Assembly: GCA_011620465.1 (NCBI GenBank)
Contig: WOZC01000165.1
Span: 4,758-10,375, forward strand
DNA length: 5,618 bases
Reading direction: 5' to 3'
Source of the DNA: Anaerolineaceae bacterium
GTDB lineage: Bacteria; Chloroflexota; Anaerolineae; Anaerolineales; Anaerolineaceae
Part shown: positions 5,597-5,618 of the stretch, piece by piece
Layout of the letters: the number at the start of each line of letters is the position of its first letter
How positions within the stretch are numbered: position 1 is the first letter of the stretch
Position numbers and translations under genes: made by a program
The notes under the pieces: model-generated
Seen by the model: only the letters and a program-made list of their open reading frames with translations
What the model was told of the DNA's origin: nothing
The model's database searches: none

Positions 5597-5618
5597 ATAG
5601 CTGTCTTTTCGTAGGGTC

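Overview
The window carries five protein genes on a chromosome-like stretch of moderate GC, with no mobile element, CRISPR array, rRNA or tRNA that I can recognise. The best guess for the host is an anaerobic-type Chloroflexota (Anaerolineae-like) bacterium. This rests on style, not on a marker gene: a lipoprotein with a long Pro/Thr linker full of 'PPTAT'-like units, a TATAAT box placed exactly so that the transcript would begin at the start codon, and a permease with fused stress-protein domains. Treat the assignment as tentative.

Left part (1-2782, + strand): a short upstream region with a good -10 box buried in a perfect 7-bp inverted repeat leads into a 741-residue APC-superfamily permease with two universal-stress-protein-like domains at its C-terminus. 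A 133-residue protein of unknown function follows 26 bases later and appears to have its own leaderless promoter.

Middle (2783-3778): a 243-base convergent gap with inverted repeats but no gene, then, on the minus strand, a SixA-type histidine phosphatase ending in seven perfect Lys-Lys-acidic triplets. The A/T-rich gap 3650-3778 separates it from the divergently oriented next gene.

Right part (3779-5618, + strand): a VanZ-family membrane protein, then 73 bases later a surface lipoprotein with a Pro/Thr-rich stalk and two tandem beta-rich domains that look like an internal duplication. A strong intrinsic terminator closes this unit. The last ~90 bases have no convincing gene, but contain nested inverted repeats and a second copy of part of the terminator stem.

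The genes do not form an obvious pathway. Two deal with the envelope (VanZ, lipoprotein), one with transport, one with phosphohistidine or phosphate-ester removal. I see no clear new defence or mobile system. The most checkable novelties are the leaderless promoter, the palindrome over the permease promoter, the triplet-repeat tail of the phosphatase and the duplicated lipoprotein domain.
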